Assembly: GCF_001746295.1 (NCBI RefSeq)
Contig: NZ_MJAH01000021.1
Location: forward strand, 1-64,000
Direction of reading: 5' to 3'
Length of the DNA stretch: 64,000 nucleotides
From: Streptomyces sp. LUP47B
GTDB lineage: Bacteria; Actinomycetota; Actinomycetes; Streptomycetales; Streptomycetaceae
Shown: in pieces, positions 17,342 to 25,983 of the stretch
Layout of the letters: each line of letters opens with the position of its first letter
How positions within the stretch are numbered: the first letter of the stretch is position 1
Position numbers and translations under genes: made by a program
Notes under the pieces: model-generated
What the model was told of the DNA's origin: nothing
Databases searched by the model: none
The model's input: only the letters and a program-made list of their open reading frames with translations

Positions 17342-18595
17342 ATGCGCAAGATACTCGTCGTCGGAGCCGGTCAGTCCGGACTCCAGCTCGCCCTCGGCCT
17401 CCAGTCGCACGGCTACGAGGTCACCCTGATGTCCAACCGGACGGCGGACGAGATCCGCTCCGGCCGGGTCATGTCGACGCAGTGCATGTTCCACACGGCA
17501 CTCCAGCACGAGCGCGATCTCCAGCTGAACTTCTGGGAGTCCCAGGCCCCGAAGATCGCAGGGCTCGGCGTCTCGGTGGCGGCTCCCGGCTCGTTCGACC
17601 CGGGGCCCTCGCAGCGCGCGATCGACTGGCTGGGCAGGCTCGACGGGTACGCGCAGTCGGTCGACCAGCGGGTCAAGATGGCCGGCTGGATGGAGACCTT
17701 CGCGCAGCGCGGCGGCCAGCTCGTCATCCACGGCGCGGCGGTCGGCGACCTCGACTACTTCTCCCGTACGTACGACCTCGTGCTGGTCTCGGCCGGCAAG
17801 GGCGAGCTGGTCTCCATGTTCGCGAGGGACCCGGAGCGCTCCCCGTACACCGAGCCGCAGCGCGCGCTCGCCGTCTCCTACGTGCACGGCCTGGGCCCGC
17901 GCCCCGAGCACCCGGAGACCGAGGCCGTCCGCTGCAACCTCGTCCCCGGCGTCGGCGAGCTCTTCGTCATGCCGACGCTCACGACCTCCGGGCGCGCCGA
18001 CATCCTCTTCTGGGAGGGCATACCCGGCGGCCCGCTCGACGTCTTCAACGGCGTGAAGGACCCGGCGGAACATCTCTCCCTGACCCTGGAACTCATGGAG
18101 AAGTTCCTGCCCTGGGAGTACGCGCGCGCCACGAACGTCGAACTCACGGATGCCGGTGGCACGCTGGCCGGCCGCTACGCGCCCACCGTGCGCAATCCGA
18201 TAGGCCGCCTGCCCGGTGGGGGACTGGTTCTGGGCGTGGCCGACGTCGTCGTCGGCAACGACCCGATCACCGGGCAGGGCTCCAACTCCGCGGCCAAGTG
18301 CGCGGCTTCCTATCTCGCGTCGATTCTCGACCAGGGGGAGAAGGAGTTCGACGAGGAGTGGATGCGGGCGACGTTCGAGCGGTACTGGGCCACCGCCCAG
18401 CACGTCACCAAGTGGACGAACGCGATGCTCGCGCCGCCGCCGGAGCACATCCTGAATCTGATCGGCGCGGCCGGGCAGCTGCCGCCGGTGGCGGACCGGT
18501 TCGCCAACGGCTTCGACGACCCGGCCGACTTCGAGAACTTCTTCTACGAGCCGGAGAAGGCGGGCGCCTACCTGGCTTCCGTGGCGGGCGGCTGA
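17342..18595 (+). CDS. FAD-dependent monooxygenase of the styrene/indole monooxygenase type
   Basis: A 417-residue flavoprotein. The N-terminal Rossmann motif KILVVGAGQSGLQLALGLQ binds FAD. Further matches to the StyA/indole monooxygenase group are RVMSTQCMFHTALQHERDLQ, GLGVSVAAPG, YDLVLVSAGKGELVSMF and GLVLGVADVVVGNDPITGQG. Such enzymes epoxidise aromatic alkenes or oxidise indole using flavin reduced by a separate reductase, which is not present nearby. Its position 15 bases behind cvnD suggests it is an output or partner of the conservon operon. The 3' end overlaps the convergent NlpC/P60 gene by 28 bases. Confidence 0.85.
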   Translation: MRKILVVGAGQSGLQLALGLQSHGYEVTLMSNRTADEIRSGRVMSTQCMFHTALQHERDLQLNFWESQAPKIAGLGVSVAAPGSFDPGPSQRAIDWLGRLDGYAQSVDQRVKMAGWMETFAQRGGQLVIHGAAVGDLDYFSRTYDLVLVSAGKGELVSMFARDPERSPYTEPQRALAVSYVHGLGPRPEHPETEAVRCNLVPGVGELFVMPTLTTSGRADILFWEGIPGGPLDVFNGVKDPAEHLSLTLELMEKFLPWEYARATNVELTDAGGTLAGRYAPTVRNPIGRLPGGGLVLGVADVVVGNDPITGQGSNSAAKCAASYLASILDQGEKEFDEEWMRATFERYWATAQHVTKWTNAMLAPPPEHILNLIGAAGQLPPVADRFANGFDDPADFENFFYEPEKAGAYLASVAGG

Positions 18596-19701
18596 TCGTC
18601 ACCTTTGCGGGTGCGGGCCGTCTGCGGCCGGTCGTGTCGTTCCCCGTGCCCCTTCGGGGCGCGTCTGTCCGGACGTACGGCTCCGAGGAGCGGGTGGGCC
18701 GCGATCGGGGAGATCTTGATGCGCTCGCCGGTCCTCGGGGCCTCGATGACCTTTCCCCTCCCCACGTACATCGCCACGTGGGTCGCCTTGGGGAAGTAGA
18801 TCACCAGGTCACCGGGGCGCAGGTTCTTCAGCGGGATCCTCGGCAGCCGCGCCCACTGCTCCTGGCTGGTCCTCGGGATCGGGGTGCCGGCATGGGCCCA
18901 GGCCTCCGACGTCAGGCCCGAGCAGTCGTACGTCCTCGGGCCCTCCGCGCCCCATTCGTACGGCTTCCCCAGCTGCCGCCGGGCGTACCGCAGGGCCGTC
19001 TCGCCCTTCGGGGTGGGCTTGTGGTCCTCCTGCGCGAGGGCGCCGGAGGTCGTCAGCTCCTCCTGCGCCTTCTCGACCCCCTTCTCCTCGAACTCGGCCA
19101 GCCGGGTGAGCTGTTCGGCGGTGAGGGAGGCGAGGAGTTCCTCCACGTCGGTGAGCTTCGCCCGTACGCCGTCCCGCTCCCGCTTCTGCCGGGCCGCGAG
19201 CGTGAGCTGGTCGTCGAGCGCCTTGCGCGCCCTGCGGGCGAGTTCGCCGGCCCGGTGCTCGGTGCCGGTCAGGCGGCCCACCGTCACGGCCCGCTCACGT
19301 GCCAACTGGCCGATGACATGGCCCTGGTCGAGAGCGTGCTGGGGATCGCGGGCGAGCAGGAGGCGGACGTACGGCGAGATGTCGGTGCTGTTCTGGTACT
19401 GCTGCCGGGCCAGCCGTCCCGCGGCGCCCCGGCCGTCGTGCAGGGAGAGGCGGGCCTTGGAGAGCTGCGTGTCGAGGCGGGTGACCTCCGCGCGCTTCTC
19501 CTTCAGCTTCTCCTCGGTGGCGTTGTAGGCCTCGGTGGCCTCCTCGGCCTCCCGGTACAGCCCCTGAAGATCCGTCACCAGATCGGCGACGGAACGCTCG
19601 CGCGGCTCCGGCTCCGGGACGGCCGCCGCGGGCAGCGGCGCGAGGACGGTCCCGACCGCCACCGCCGCCGTACACACCAGGCGCAGAACCCTTCCTGACA
19701 C
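18568..19701 (-). CDS. Secreted NlpC/P60 peptidoglycan endopeptidase
   Basis: A 377-residue exported cell-wall hydrolase. Signal peptide at residues 1 to about 28 (LVCTAAVAVGTVLAPLPAAA), long coiled coil about 38-225 (rich in Glu, Arg, Ala), then a C40 domain: RRQLGKPYEWGAEGPRTYDC with catalytic Cys in YDCSGLTS, PGDLVIYFPKATHVAMYVG with catalytic His, and a final His in PIAAHPLLG. This coiled-coil plus C40 arrangement is typical of RipA-like D,L-endopeptidases, where the coiled coil restrains activity. A basic tail follows the domain. It overlaps the end of the convergent monooxygenase gene. Confidence 0.93.
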   Translation of the reverse strand: MSGRVLRLVCTAAVAVGTVLAPLPAAAVPEPEPRERSVADLVTDLQGLYREAEEATEAYNATEEKLKEKRAEVTRLDTQLSKARLSLHDGRGAAGRLARQQYQNSTDISPYVRLLLARDPQHALDQGHVIGQLARERAVTVGRLTGTEHRAGELARRARKALDDQLTLAARQKRERDGVRAKLTDVEELLASLTAEQLTRLAEFEEKGVEKAQEELTTSGALAQEDHKPTPKGETALRYARRQLGKPYEWGAEGPRTYDCSGLTSEAWAHAGTPIPRTSQEQWARLPRIPLKNLRPGDLVIYFPKATHVAMYVGRGKVIEAPRTGERIKISPIAAHPLLGAVRPDRRAPKGHGERHDRPQTARTRKGDDQPPATEAR

Positions 19702-19802
19702 GTCATCACCTCCTGTGCGGAGCAGCCCCTCTGTTCCGCACGGTGAGCATCAGGCGGCCTCGGTGTCCTCGCGCGCCGGGTGGGCGGTTCGGCGCAACGT
19801 CG

Positions 19803-20138
19803 TCACCCTTCGGTGTCAGCCGGCTTGTCGTTCGGCCCGTCGTCCGGCCCGTCGTCCGGCCTGTCGGGCTTGGACCAGGGCCACTTCGGCCTGTCCACCT
19901 TGCCTTCGGGGTCGTACTCGTACTTCCACCCCTTCTGGATCCCCATCCTGGAGTGGCCCCTGGGCACCAGGCGGTAGACCAGCACGGTGGGCGGGCCGCC
20001 GGCCGCGTCGGGGACGGGGACGCGGTACGTCTTCGGCGGCCGGCCCGTGGGTCCCAGCAGCACGGGCAGCACCCGGCCGTCCAGGGGGCCGCCCTCGAAG
20101 GGGGTGTCTTCGCTCTTCACCGCACCAGTGTCAGCCAT
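19803..20138 (-). CDS. Conserved hypothetical protein
   Basis: A 111-residue soluble protein without signal peptide or membrane segment; I do not recognise a family. It contains DTPFEGGPLDGRVLPVLLGP, VLVYRLVPRGHSRMGIQKGW and a hydrophilic Asp/Pro/Lys-rich tail. The start ATG (20136-20138) overlaps the end of the upstream TetR gene by eight bases, so the two are translationally coupled, which supports it being real. Function unknown. Confidence 0.7.
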   Translation of the reverse strand: MADTGAVKSEDTPFEGGPLDGRVLPVLLGPTGRPPKTYRVPVPDAAGGPPTVLVYRLVPRGHSRMGIQKGWKYEYDPEGKVDRPKWPWSKPDRPDDGPDDGPNDKPADTEG

Positions 20139-20778
20139 CCGCCGCGAGGGCCGTGACCAGTGCGGCGGTCTGCGGGTCGCGGTTCGCGGTCACGGAGAGC
20201 ACGGCGACGAACTGCTCGACCAGCCAGTCGCGCAGCTCCTCGACCGGGGGCTGCTTGCCCTCGTCGAGCCAGATCAGCGAGGCCGCCTCCACCGCGGTGA
20301 TCCACATCCGTACCGTCATGCGCAGCAGCAGGCCGGGTTCGGTGACGCCGAGGTGGCTGAGGATGTGCTCGGCGGCGGCCCGTCGTACGCCGTCGACGAT
20401 GGCGGTGGTCCGGGACGTCTCGACCACGCTGCCGCCCTGGAGGAGCGCGCTGAAACCGGCGTCGTGCTCGTCGACGAAGGCCAGGTAGCGGTCGAGGGCG
20501 CGGGCGAGGCGGATGAGCGGGGGCCCCGCCCGGGGTTCGTCGAAGCACTGCTCCAGCTCGTCGGCGGCGGAGCGGAGGGCGGCCTCGTAGAGCTGCTGCT
20601 TGCCGCCCGGGAAGTACCGGTAGACGAGAGGACGGGAGACTCCGGCGGCTTCCGCCACGTCGTCGAGGGAGACGTCCTCGGGAACCCGGTGCGCGAAGAG
20701 GGTGAGGGCGGCTTCGAGAAGCTGGCTCCGACGCTCCTCGACACTCAGCCGACGGTAAGCGGGAGCGGATGGGGTCAT
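20131..20778 (-). CDS. TetR-family transcriptional regulator
   Basis: A 215-residue TetR regulator. The helix-turn-helix is VSLDDVAEAAGVSRPLVYRY followed by FPGGKQQLYEAAL; the remaining helices form the ligand-binding and dimerisation domain. The ATG at 20776-20778 gives the normal family N-terminus (SVEERRSQLLEAALTLF). It precedes a coupled hypothetical gene and is about 180 bp downstream of a di-iron oxygenase gene on the same strand. The palindrome at 21913-21926 in the promoter of that gene is a candidate operator for it. Ligand unknown. Confidence 0.9.
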   Translation of the reverse strand: MTPSAPAYRRLSVEERRSQLLEAALTLFAHRVPEDVSLDDVAEAAGVSRPLVYRYFPGGKQQLYEAALRSAADELEQCFDEPRAGPPLIRLARALDRYLAFVDEHDAGFSALLQGGSVVETSRTTAIVDGVRRAAAEHILSHLGVTEPGLLLRMTVRMWITAVEAASLIWLDEGKQPPVEELRDWLVEQFVAVLSVTANRDPQTAALVTALAADG

Positions 20779-20854
20779 GCCTCGAAGGGTAGTCGGCCGC
20801 CTGCGGATACGTCGTGGCTGGTCGCGCCCCGCGGCGGAGCCGCTGATGTCACAG

Positions 20855-20938
20855 CCCCGCGCCCCTGAGTGGGTGCAGTCAGACGTGCCTCGCAATACCC
20901 ACCTGTTAGGGGCGCGGGGAACTGCGCGACCAGCCCCC
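20855..20938. repeat. Dispersed intergenic repeat forming a hairpin
   Basis: CCCCGCGCCCCT (20855-20866) pairs with AGGGGCGCGGGG (20908-20919), with a further TGGGT/ACCCA pair inside. The right arm continues AACTGCGCGACCAGCCCCC. The same arm occurs at 31623-31645 (inverted) and 31982-32004. The element lies after the stop of the di-iron gene and before the TetR gene, so it may also terminate transcription. Confidence 0.75.
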
Positions 20939-20958
20939 ACCGGGCCCGCACCCGACCG

Positions 20959-21897
20959 TCAAGCCAGTAGCCCCGACGACCTCCACAGCCGTCGCCCGAC
21001 ACCCCGCAGCACCCCGATGTCGTCCAGGAAGTCGGTCAACCGCCGAGCCCCCGTCTGCATGACCTCACGACGATGCCCGCTCGCCTTCACCTGCGCCAGC
21101 GCCTCCCGCTGGTCGAGGCCCACGTTCGTGTACACCTCCGGATTCACGAACGCCACGGAGAACACCCGCGCGAACTCCCCGGACGTCACCCGGGTGAACT
21201 CCTGCGACCACCGCGGGGCGGAGACCATCTGCCGTCGCAGTTCCTCGCGGGCGTACCGCACATGGCGTGCCTCCTCCACCACGTGGATCCGCGTCACGCC
21301 CCTGATCAGCGGCTGCACCCGCTCGTCCGGGAACGTCAGCCGCTGCATCCAGTCGAGGATCTCCTCGCCCAGCAGCGTCGCCGTGAAGGATCCGGGTGTC
21401 GTGGAGATCGTCTTGAACAGCCGGCCCAGCTGCTGATGGCCCCGGCTCACCGGATACCAGGGCGTCCCGCCCCGGGAGATCAGCCGCGCGAACATCTTGG
21501 AGTGCCGGCACTCGTCCTCGATCTCGGTGAGCGCGTACCGCACATGCGCACTCGTCGCCGCCTTGTCGTAGATGTGACGGCACAGCAGCTGCATGAGGAT
21601 GATCTCGAACCAGATCCCCAGCGAGGCCAGCGCCGCGGCCTCGTGCTGCGAGAGCAGGATCCGCTGTTCCTCGCTCATCCGCCGCCACATCGGGGTGTCG
21701 TACAGCGAGACCAGCTCCGGCGGCCAGAACCACTTGCCCTCCTCGAAGGGCGCGTCCCAGTCCAGTTCCTCGTCCGGGTCGAAGGAGTGCTTCCTTGAGG
21801 AGTCGAGCAGCCGCTCGGCGACCTGCTCCCGGTCCTTGAGCAGACCGAGCGCGTCACGCAGCCCTTCGAGCGCGTCGACTTCTGTCAGACTCGTCAT
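20959..21897 (-). CDS. AurF-like di-iron N-oxygenase family protein
   Basis: A 312-residue cytoplasmic protein with di-iron ligand motifs ALTEIEDECRHSKMF and VTRIHVVEEARHVRYA, together with LLSQHEAAALASLGIWFEI and LGEEILDW, arranged as in the AurF (p-aminobenzoate N-oxygenase) group of ferritin-like enzymes. It may oxidise an aryl amine or a related substrate; the substrate cannot be inferred. ATG 21895-21897 (MTSLTEVDALEG) is chosen since it matches a promoter placed immediately upstream and may be leaderless. It is divergent from another ferritin-like gene; the two share a 90-bp control region. Confidence 0.82.
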   Translation of the reverse strand: MTSLTEVDALEGLRDALGLLKDREQVAERLLDSSRKHSFDPDEELDWDAPFEEGKWFWPPELVSLYDTPMWRRMSEEQRILLSQHEAAALASLGIWFEIILMQLLCRHIYDKAATSAHVRYALTEIEDECRHSKMFARLISRGGTPWYPVSRGHQQLGRLFKTISTTPGSFTATLLGEEILDWMQRLTFPDERVQPLIRGVTRIHVVEEARHVRYAREELRRQMVSAPRWSQEFTRVTSGEFARVFSVAFVNPEVYTNVGLDQREALAQVKASGHRREVMQTGARRLTDFLDDIGVLRGVGRRLWRSSGLLA

Positions 21898-21908
21898 GGC
21901 TCTTATGA

Positions 21909-21933
21909 GACTGCTTGTCAGCAAGCTCGTCAA
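21909..21933 (-). promoter_or_regulatory. Candidate promoter with embedded operator between the di-iron genes
   Basis: On the minus strand TTGACG (21928-21933) resembles a -35 box. The inverted repeat GCTTG-TCAG-CAAGC (21913-21926) lies between it and a CATAAG-like -10 ending about 10 bases before the ATG. This is a typical layout for a repressor site. TetR proteins bind such palindromes, and a TetR gene lies downstream. Confidence 0.5.
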
Positions 21934-21987
21934 TCCCTTGCGCACGACTTGTTGACCCGGCGTCTACGAAGGGGCAGCCTGCGGAAC

Positions 21988-23100
21988 ATGCCGACTTTCG
22001 ACCTGTACACCACGGACCCCGGGGACCCCCACTGGCAGGTACCGGCGACGGGCAAGGCCCGTTTCAGCTGGGAGTACGACGACGGCCGCGAGCGCCTGCT
22101 GGCCCTCTACCAGAAGGGCAAGGACAAGCAGTGGGACGGGCAGAAGCGCATCGACTGGAGCATCGAGGTCGACCCGTACGACCCGCTCGGCACCCCCGAC
22201 GAGTCCATCTCCGTCTACGGCACCAAGTACTGGGCCAAGTTCACCGACCAGGACAAGGGAGAGCTCCGCCGGCACCTCGCCTCCTGGCAGTTCAGCCAGT
22301 TCCTGCACGGCGAGCAGGGCGCGATGGTGTGCGCCGCGCGGATCGTGGAGTCCGTCCCCGACCTCGACGCCAAGCTCTACTCGGCGACCCAGGTGATGGA
22401 CGAGGCCCGGCACGCGGAGATCTACGGCCGCTTCCTGCACGAGAAGATCGGGATGCTGTACCCGATCAACGACAACCTCCAGTCCCTGCTGGGCGACACG
22501 CTGAGCGACTCGCGCTGGGACATGCCCTACCTCGGTATGCAGGTCCTCATCGAGGGTCTCGCGCTGGCCGCCTTCGGCATGATCCGCGACACCACCGACA
22601 AGCCCCTCCCCAAGCAGATCCTCGCCTACGTCATGCAGGACGAGGCCCGGCACGTGGCCTTCGGCCGTATGGCGCTGCGCGACTACTACAGGCAGCTCTC
22701 CGACGCCGAACTCCGCGAACGCGAGGAGTTCGTCATCGAGGGCTGCTACCTGATGCGTGACCGCCTGCGCGGAGTAGAGGTCCTGGAGAACTTCGGCATC
22801 CCGAAGGCCGAGGCCGAGGAGTACGCCGAACGGTCCGAATTCCTCGCCCTCTTCCGCCAGTTGCTCTTCTCCCGGATCGTCCCCTGCGTCAAGGACATCG
22901 GCCTGTGGGGCAAGCGTCTCCAGCAGGCCTACGTCGACATGGGTGTGTTCGAGATGGGCGACTCCAACCTCGATCTCCTCATGGCCCAGGACGAGGAGAT
23001 CGCGGAGAAGCTGGACGCGGAGCGCTTCGCGGCGGAGGAGCGGGAGCGGGTCGCGGAGGTGGGTGAAGCGATCGAGGAGGGGGCCGCTCACATGGAGTAA
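21988..23100 (+). CDS. Ferritin-like di-iron oxidase family protein
   Basis: A 370-residue protein with two di-iron helix motifs, QVMDEARHAEIYGRF and YVMQDEARHVAFGRM, plus LHGEQGAMVCAARIVE supplying another ligand. These EExxRH/DEARH pairs are typical of bacterial ferritin-like oxidases or desaturase-like enzymes of unknown substrate. A tail of Glu/Ala/Arg follows. The ATG at 21988 gives MPTFDLYTTDPGDPHW; its ribosome site is weak. It is divergent from the AurF-like gene; two di-iron proteins controlled from one region suggests a joint oxidation pathway. Confidence 0.82.
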   Translation: MPTFDLYTTDPGDPHWQVPATGKARFSWEYDDGRERLLALYQKGKDKQWDGQKRIDWSIEVDPYDPLGTPDESISVYGTKYWAKFTDQDKGELRRHLASWQFSQFLHGEQGAMVCAARIVESVPDLDAKLYSATQVMDEARHAEIYGRFLHEKIGMLYPINDNLQSLLGDTLSDSRWDMPYLGMQVLIEGLALAAFGMIRDTTDKPLPKQILAYVMQDEARHVAFGRMALRDYYRQLSDAELREREEFVIEGCYLMRDRLRGVEVLENFGIPKAEAEEYAERSEFLALFRQLLFSRIVPCVKDIGLWGKRLQQAYVDMGVFEMGDSNLDLLMAQDEEIAEKLDAERFAAEERERVAEVGEAIEEGAAHME

Positions 23101-23109
23101 CGTACTGAG

Positions 23110-23947
23110 GTGTCCACGCCTCAGGGTCCGTACGGGCCGCAGAACCCTTACCACCAGCAGTTTCCGCAGCCTCCGCAGGGCCCTTACGCTCCGGGCCCGT
23201 ACGGTCAGCAACAACCGTACGGCGCACCGCCCGTGCCGCCCCAGCAGCAGCCGTACGGAACTCCGTACCCTCAGCAGCAGCCGTACGGCTGGGGCGTGCC
23301 GCCTGTCGCTCCGCCCCCGAAAAGGCGCCCCCTCGTGGTGATCCTCGCCATCGTGGGCGGACTCGTCGCCCTGGGGGTGGCGGGTTCGGTCATGCGCGGG
23401 GTGGAGGAGTCGAGCGGTGCCGGCTATCCGGACGCCGAGTACTCCCTCGACGTGCCCAAAACGCTGCTGGGCGGCCGCTACGAACTCGCCCAGGACCTCT
23501 CCGACTCGGAGGATCGAGGACCAGGCGGAGGGCGCCTCCGGCTACAAGGACACGAAGGCCGCCATCGGGCAGTACAGCCTGGGCGGTGACGCGACCAAGG
23601 GCACGCTCGTGGTCTCGGGCATGTACGGGCGGTTCAAAAACCCCGACCGGGCGCGGGAGAGCCTGCTGAACGGCGCGGCGGCGGGCGAGGGTTCCCAGAT
23701 CGCCGTATCGCCGCAGGACTTCCACCCCGACGGCGCCGACACCACCGTCACCTGCGAGGTCCTCACGACGGACCAGGGCGGCACGGAGATCACGGTTCCG
23801 ATCTGCGCCTGGGGCGACGGCAACACGGGCGCGGCGATGACCGAGCTGACGGCGGCCACGATGACCCTGGACCCGGTCGAGGTCGACCTGGACAAGGCGG
23901 CGGCGACGGCGGCCCGGATCCGCTCGGAGATGCGCAAGCCGCTCTAG
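23110..23947 (+). pseudogene. Single-pass membrane protein with Pro/Gln-rich N-terminus, frameshifted
   Basis: From GTG 23110 the first frame reads MSTPQGPYGPQNPYHQQF, then repeated PQQQPYG blocks, then the membrane segment PLVVILAIVGGLVALGVAG (about residues 75-93) and EYSLDVPKTLLGGRYELAQD. At about 23508-23514 the reading moves by one base, and the rest (IEDQAEGASGYKDTKAAIGQ through DPVEVDLDKAAATAARIRSE) continues to the stop at 23947. The extracellular part resembles a family of Streptomyces membrane proteins of unknown function. Either the gene is broken by a one-base indel in CGGAGGATCG or the sequence has an error there. It follows the di-iron gene by nine bases and may be cotranscribed. 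Confidence 0.7.
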
Positions 23948-24453
23948 ACCGAGCAGCCCAGATCGTCCGGGATCTCCAGAGCCGTGACCGGCTCCGCCCC
24001 CTGTGCCGGGAACGGCGTCCGCAGGGTGAACGCGTACGGGGTGGGCCCGTTCGTACGCAGGTGCAGCAGGCGGGACTCCGCCTCGGCGACCGTGGGGCGA
24101 TGGCCGGCCGGGACCCACCACAGGGCCACCATGGCCTCCTGGACGCGCTCGAAGAACTCCCTGCGGCGGGCGAGCATCTCGCGGTGCCGGCCCTGGTACA
24201 TGTACGCCGTCAGCGCGTTGGTGTCCCGCCACACCGACATGTTGATGATCAGCCATTCGTCGCCGAAGACGGCGATGTCCGTCGCGTCGCCGGTCTCGTC
24301 CTCCAGCCGCCAGACGAACCCGTCGGCGTTGTCGGCGTCGGCGTTCACGGGATCGAGGTTGTCGACGAAGGCCTTCAACTGCGGGGAGTCGAGCGGGGCT
24401 TTGAGGCGGCCGATGTTCACCTGGGCGAGTTGGTACGCGTTGGCTCCAGTCAT
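23944..24453 (-). CDS. DUF3291 domain protein
   Basis: A 169-residue soluble protein with the DUF3291 pattern: YQLAQVNIGRLKAPLDSPQL, DNADGFVWRLEDETGDATDI, MSVWRDTNALTAYMYQGRHR and VPAGHRPTVAEAESRLLHLR. The fold is related to dimeric alpha-beta barrel monooxygenases, but no activity is established. ATG at 24451-24453. The stop overlaps the stop of the convergent gene by four bases. Function unknown. Confidence 0.85.
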   Translation of the reverse strand: MTGANAYQLAQVNIGRLKAPLDSPQLKAFVDNLDPVNADADNADGFVWRLEDETGDATDIAVFGDEWLIINMSVWRDTNALTAYMYQGRHREMLARRREFFERVQEAMVALWWVPAGHRPTVAEAESRLLHLRTNGPTPYAFTLRTPFPAQGAEPVTALEIPDDLGCSV

Positions 24454-24501
24454 GGACCGAACGTTAGGTCGGTTGTTCCGGAGGACTCAACCCCCGTCTC
24501 A

Positions 24502-25983
24502 CTACTTGGAGTTGAGCACCGCTTCCATCACCGCCCGCGCGATCGGCGCCGCCATCCCGCCCCCCGTGATGTCCCCCCGGACGGCCGACGCGTCCTCCAC
24601 CACCACGGCCACCGCGACCTTCGGCTCCATGTCCTGCTTGCCCTGGGCCCACGACACGAACCAGGCGTACGGCGTCCCGGAGTTGCCGATGCCGTGCTGG
24701 GCGGTGCCGGTCTTGCCGCCGACGACCGCGCCGGGGATGGCGGCGTTGGTGCCGGTGCCCTCCGTGACCACCTGGGCCATGAGCTCCTTCAGCCGTGCGG
24801 CCGTCGCCGGGTACATCGCCTGCCGTACCGGGCGCGAGCCCGCCGTCGCCACCGTGTCCCCGTCGTCCGTCGTCATCCGCTCCACCAGATAGGGCGTGCG
24901 GATCTGCCCGCCGTTGGCGACCGCCGCCGAGACCATCGCCATCTGGAGCGGGGTCGCGCGGGTGTTGTACTGGCCGATCGACGACAGGGCCAGCTGAGCC
25001 TTGTCGACGGTCGGGTCGAAGGTGCTGCGGGCCACCGAGAAGGGGATCCGCAGCGAGTTGTCGTTGAAGCCGAAGGCGCGCGCGGTGGCCGTCATATGAC
25101 GCACCCCCACCTTCACCCCGAGCTTCGCGAACACCGTGTTGCACGACCACCGGAAGGCCTCCCGCAGGGACAGGTCCTCGCAGCCCTCGGACTCGTTGGT
25201 GAGGGAGGTGGTGGTACCGGGCAGGGTGTACGGCTCCGGCGAGTCGGTCGGCGCGTCCACGTCCTCGATGACACCCGCGTCCAGCGCGGCCGCCGCGGTG
25301 ACCACCTTGAACGTGGAACCCGGCGGATAGGTCTGGCGTACCGCCCGGTTGAGCATCGGCTTGTCCACGTCCTCGTTGAGCCGGGCCCAGGCCCGGCCCA
25401 CCCGCGGGTCGTTCCCGGACAGCGCCGCGGGGTCGTACGAAGGGGAGGACGCCAGCGCGAGGATACGGCCCGTCGACGGCTCCACCGCCGCCACCGCGCC
25501 CTTGCGCCCGCCGAGCCCGTGGAAGGCCGCCTTCTGCGCGGCCCTGTTGAGCGTGGTGACGACGTTCCCGCCCGGGTTGCGGCTGCGCGTGAAGTCGTTC
25601 CACAGCGGGAACGGCGTCAGCAGCGGGTCCGAGCCGGAGAGGACCGAGTCCTCGGTGTGCTCCAGGAAGGACGTGCCGTACTCCTGCGAGGCGAAGCCGG
25701 TCACCGGCGCGTACAACGGCCCGTCGGTGTACGTCCGTTCGTAGCGCAGCTGCTCCCCGGTGTCCCTGGATCCGGTGACCGGCCGCCCGCCGACCAGGAT
25801 GTCGCCGCGCTCCCGGCCGTAACGGGCGATGGTCTCGCGGCGGTTGGCCGGGTTCTCGCCGTGGGTGCGGGCCTGGACGACCTGGACGCGGGCGGCGTTG
25901 ACGAGGAGCGCCACCAGCAGCAGGGCACAGAAACAGGCGGCGTGCCGGATGTAACGGGCCATGTTGGGGGCTCGCGTCGTCAC
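24502..25983 (-). CDS. Class B penicillin-binding protein (transpeptidase)
   Basis: A 493-residue PBP of the PbpA/FtsI type: one N-terminal membrane anchor (HAACFCALLLVALLVNAARV), a dimerisation/pedestal region, and a transpeptidase domain with active-site STFK in YPPGSTFKVV, SCN in FRWSCNTVF and KTG in VGGKTGTAQHG. It crosslinks peptidoglycan on the outer face of the membrane. The GTG start (25981-25983) overlaps the stop of the FtsW-like gene and has GGAG five bases upstream, so the two are coupled. The shorter length compared with FtsI (over 600 residues) favours PbpA-like, i.e. an accessory rather than the main septal enzyme. Confidence 0.94.
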   Translation of the reverse strand: MTTRAPNMARYIRHAACFCALLLVALLVNAARVQVVQARTHGENPANRRETIARYGRERGDILVGGRPVTGSRDTGEQLRYERTYTDGPLYAPVTGFASQEYGTSFLEHTEDSVLSGSDPLLTPFPLWNDFTRSRNPGGNVVTTLNRAAQKAAFHGLGGRKGAVAAVEPSTGRILALASSPSYDPAALSGNDPRVGRAWARLNEDVDKPMLNRAVRQTYPPGSTFKVVTAAAALDAGVIEDVDAPTDSPEPYTLPGTTTSLTNESEGCEDLSLREAFRWSCNTVFAKLGVKVGVRHMTATARAFGFNDNSLRIPFSVARSTFDPTVDKAQLALSSIGQYNTRATPLQMAMVSAAVANGGQIRTPYLVERMTTDDGDTVATAGSRPVRQAMYPATAARLKELMAQVVTEGTGTNAAIPGAVVGGKTGTAQHGIGNSGTPYAWFVSWAQGKQDMEPKVAVAVVVEDASAVRGDITGGGMAAPIARAVMEAVLNSK

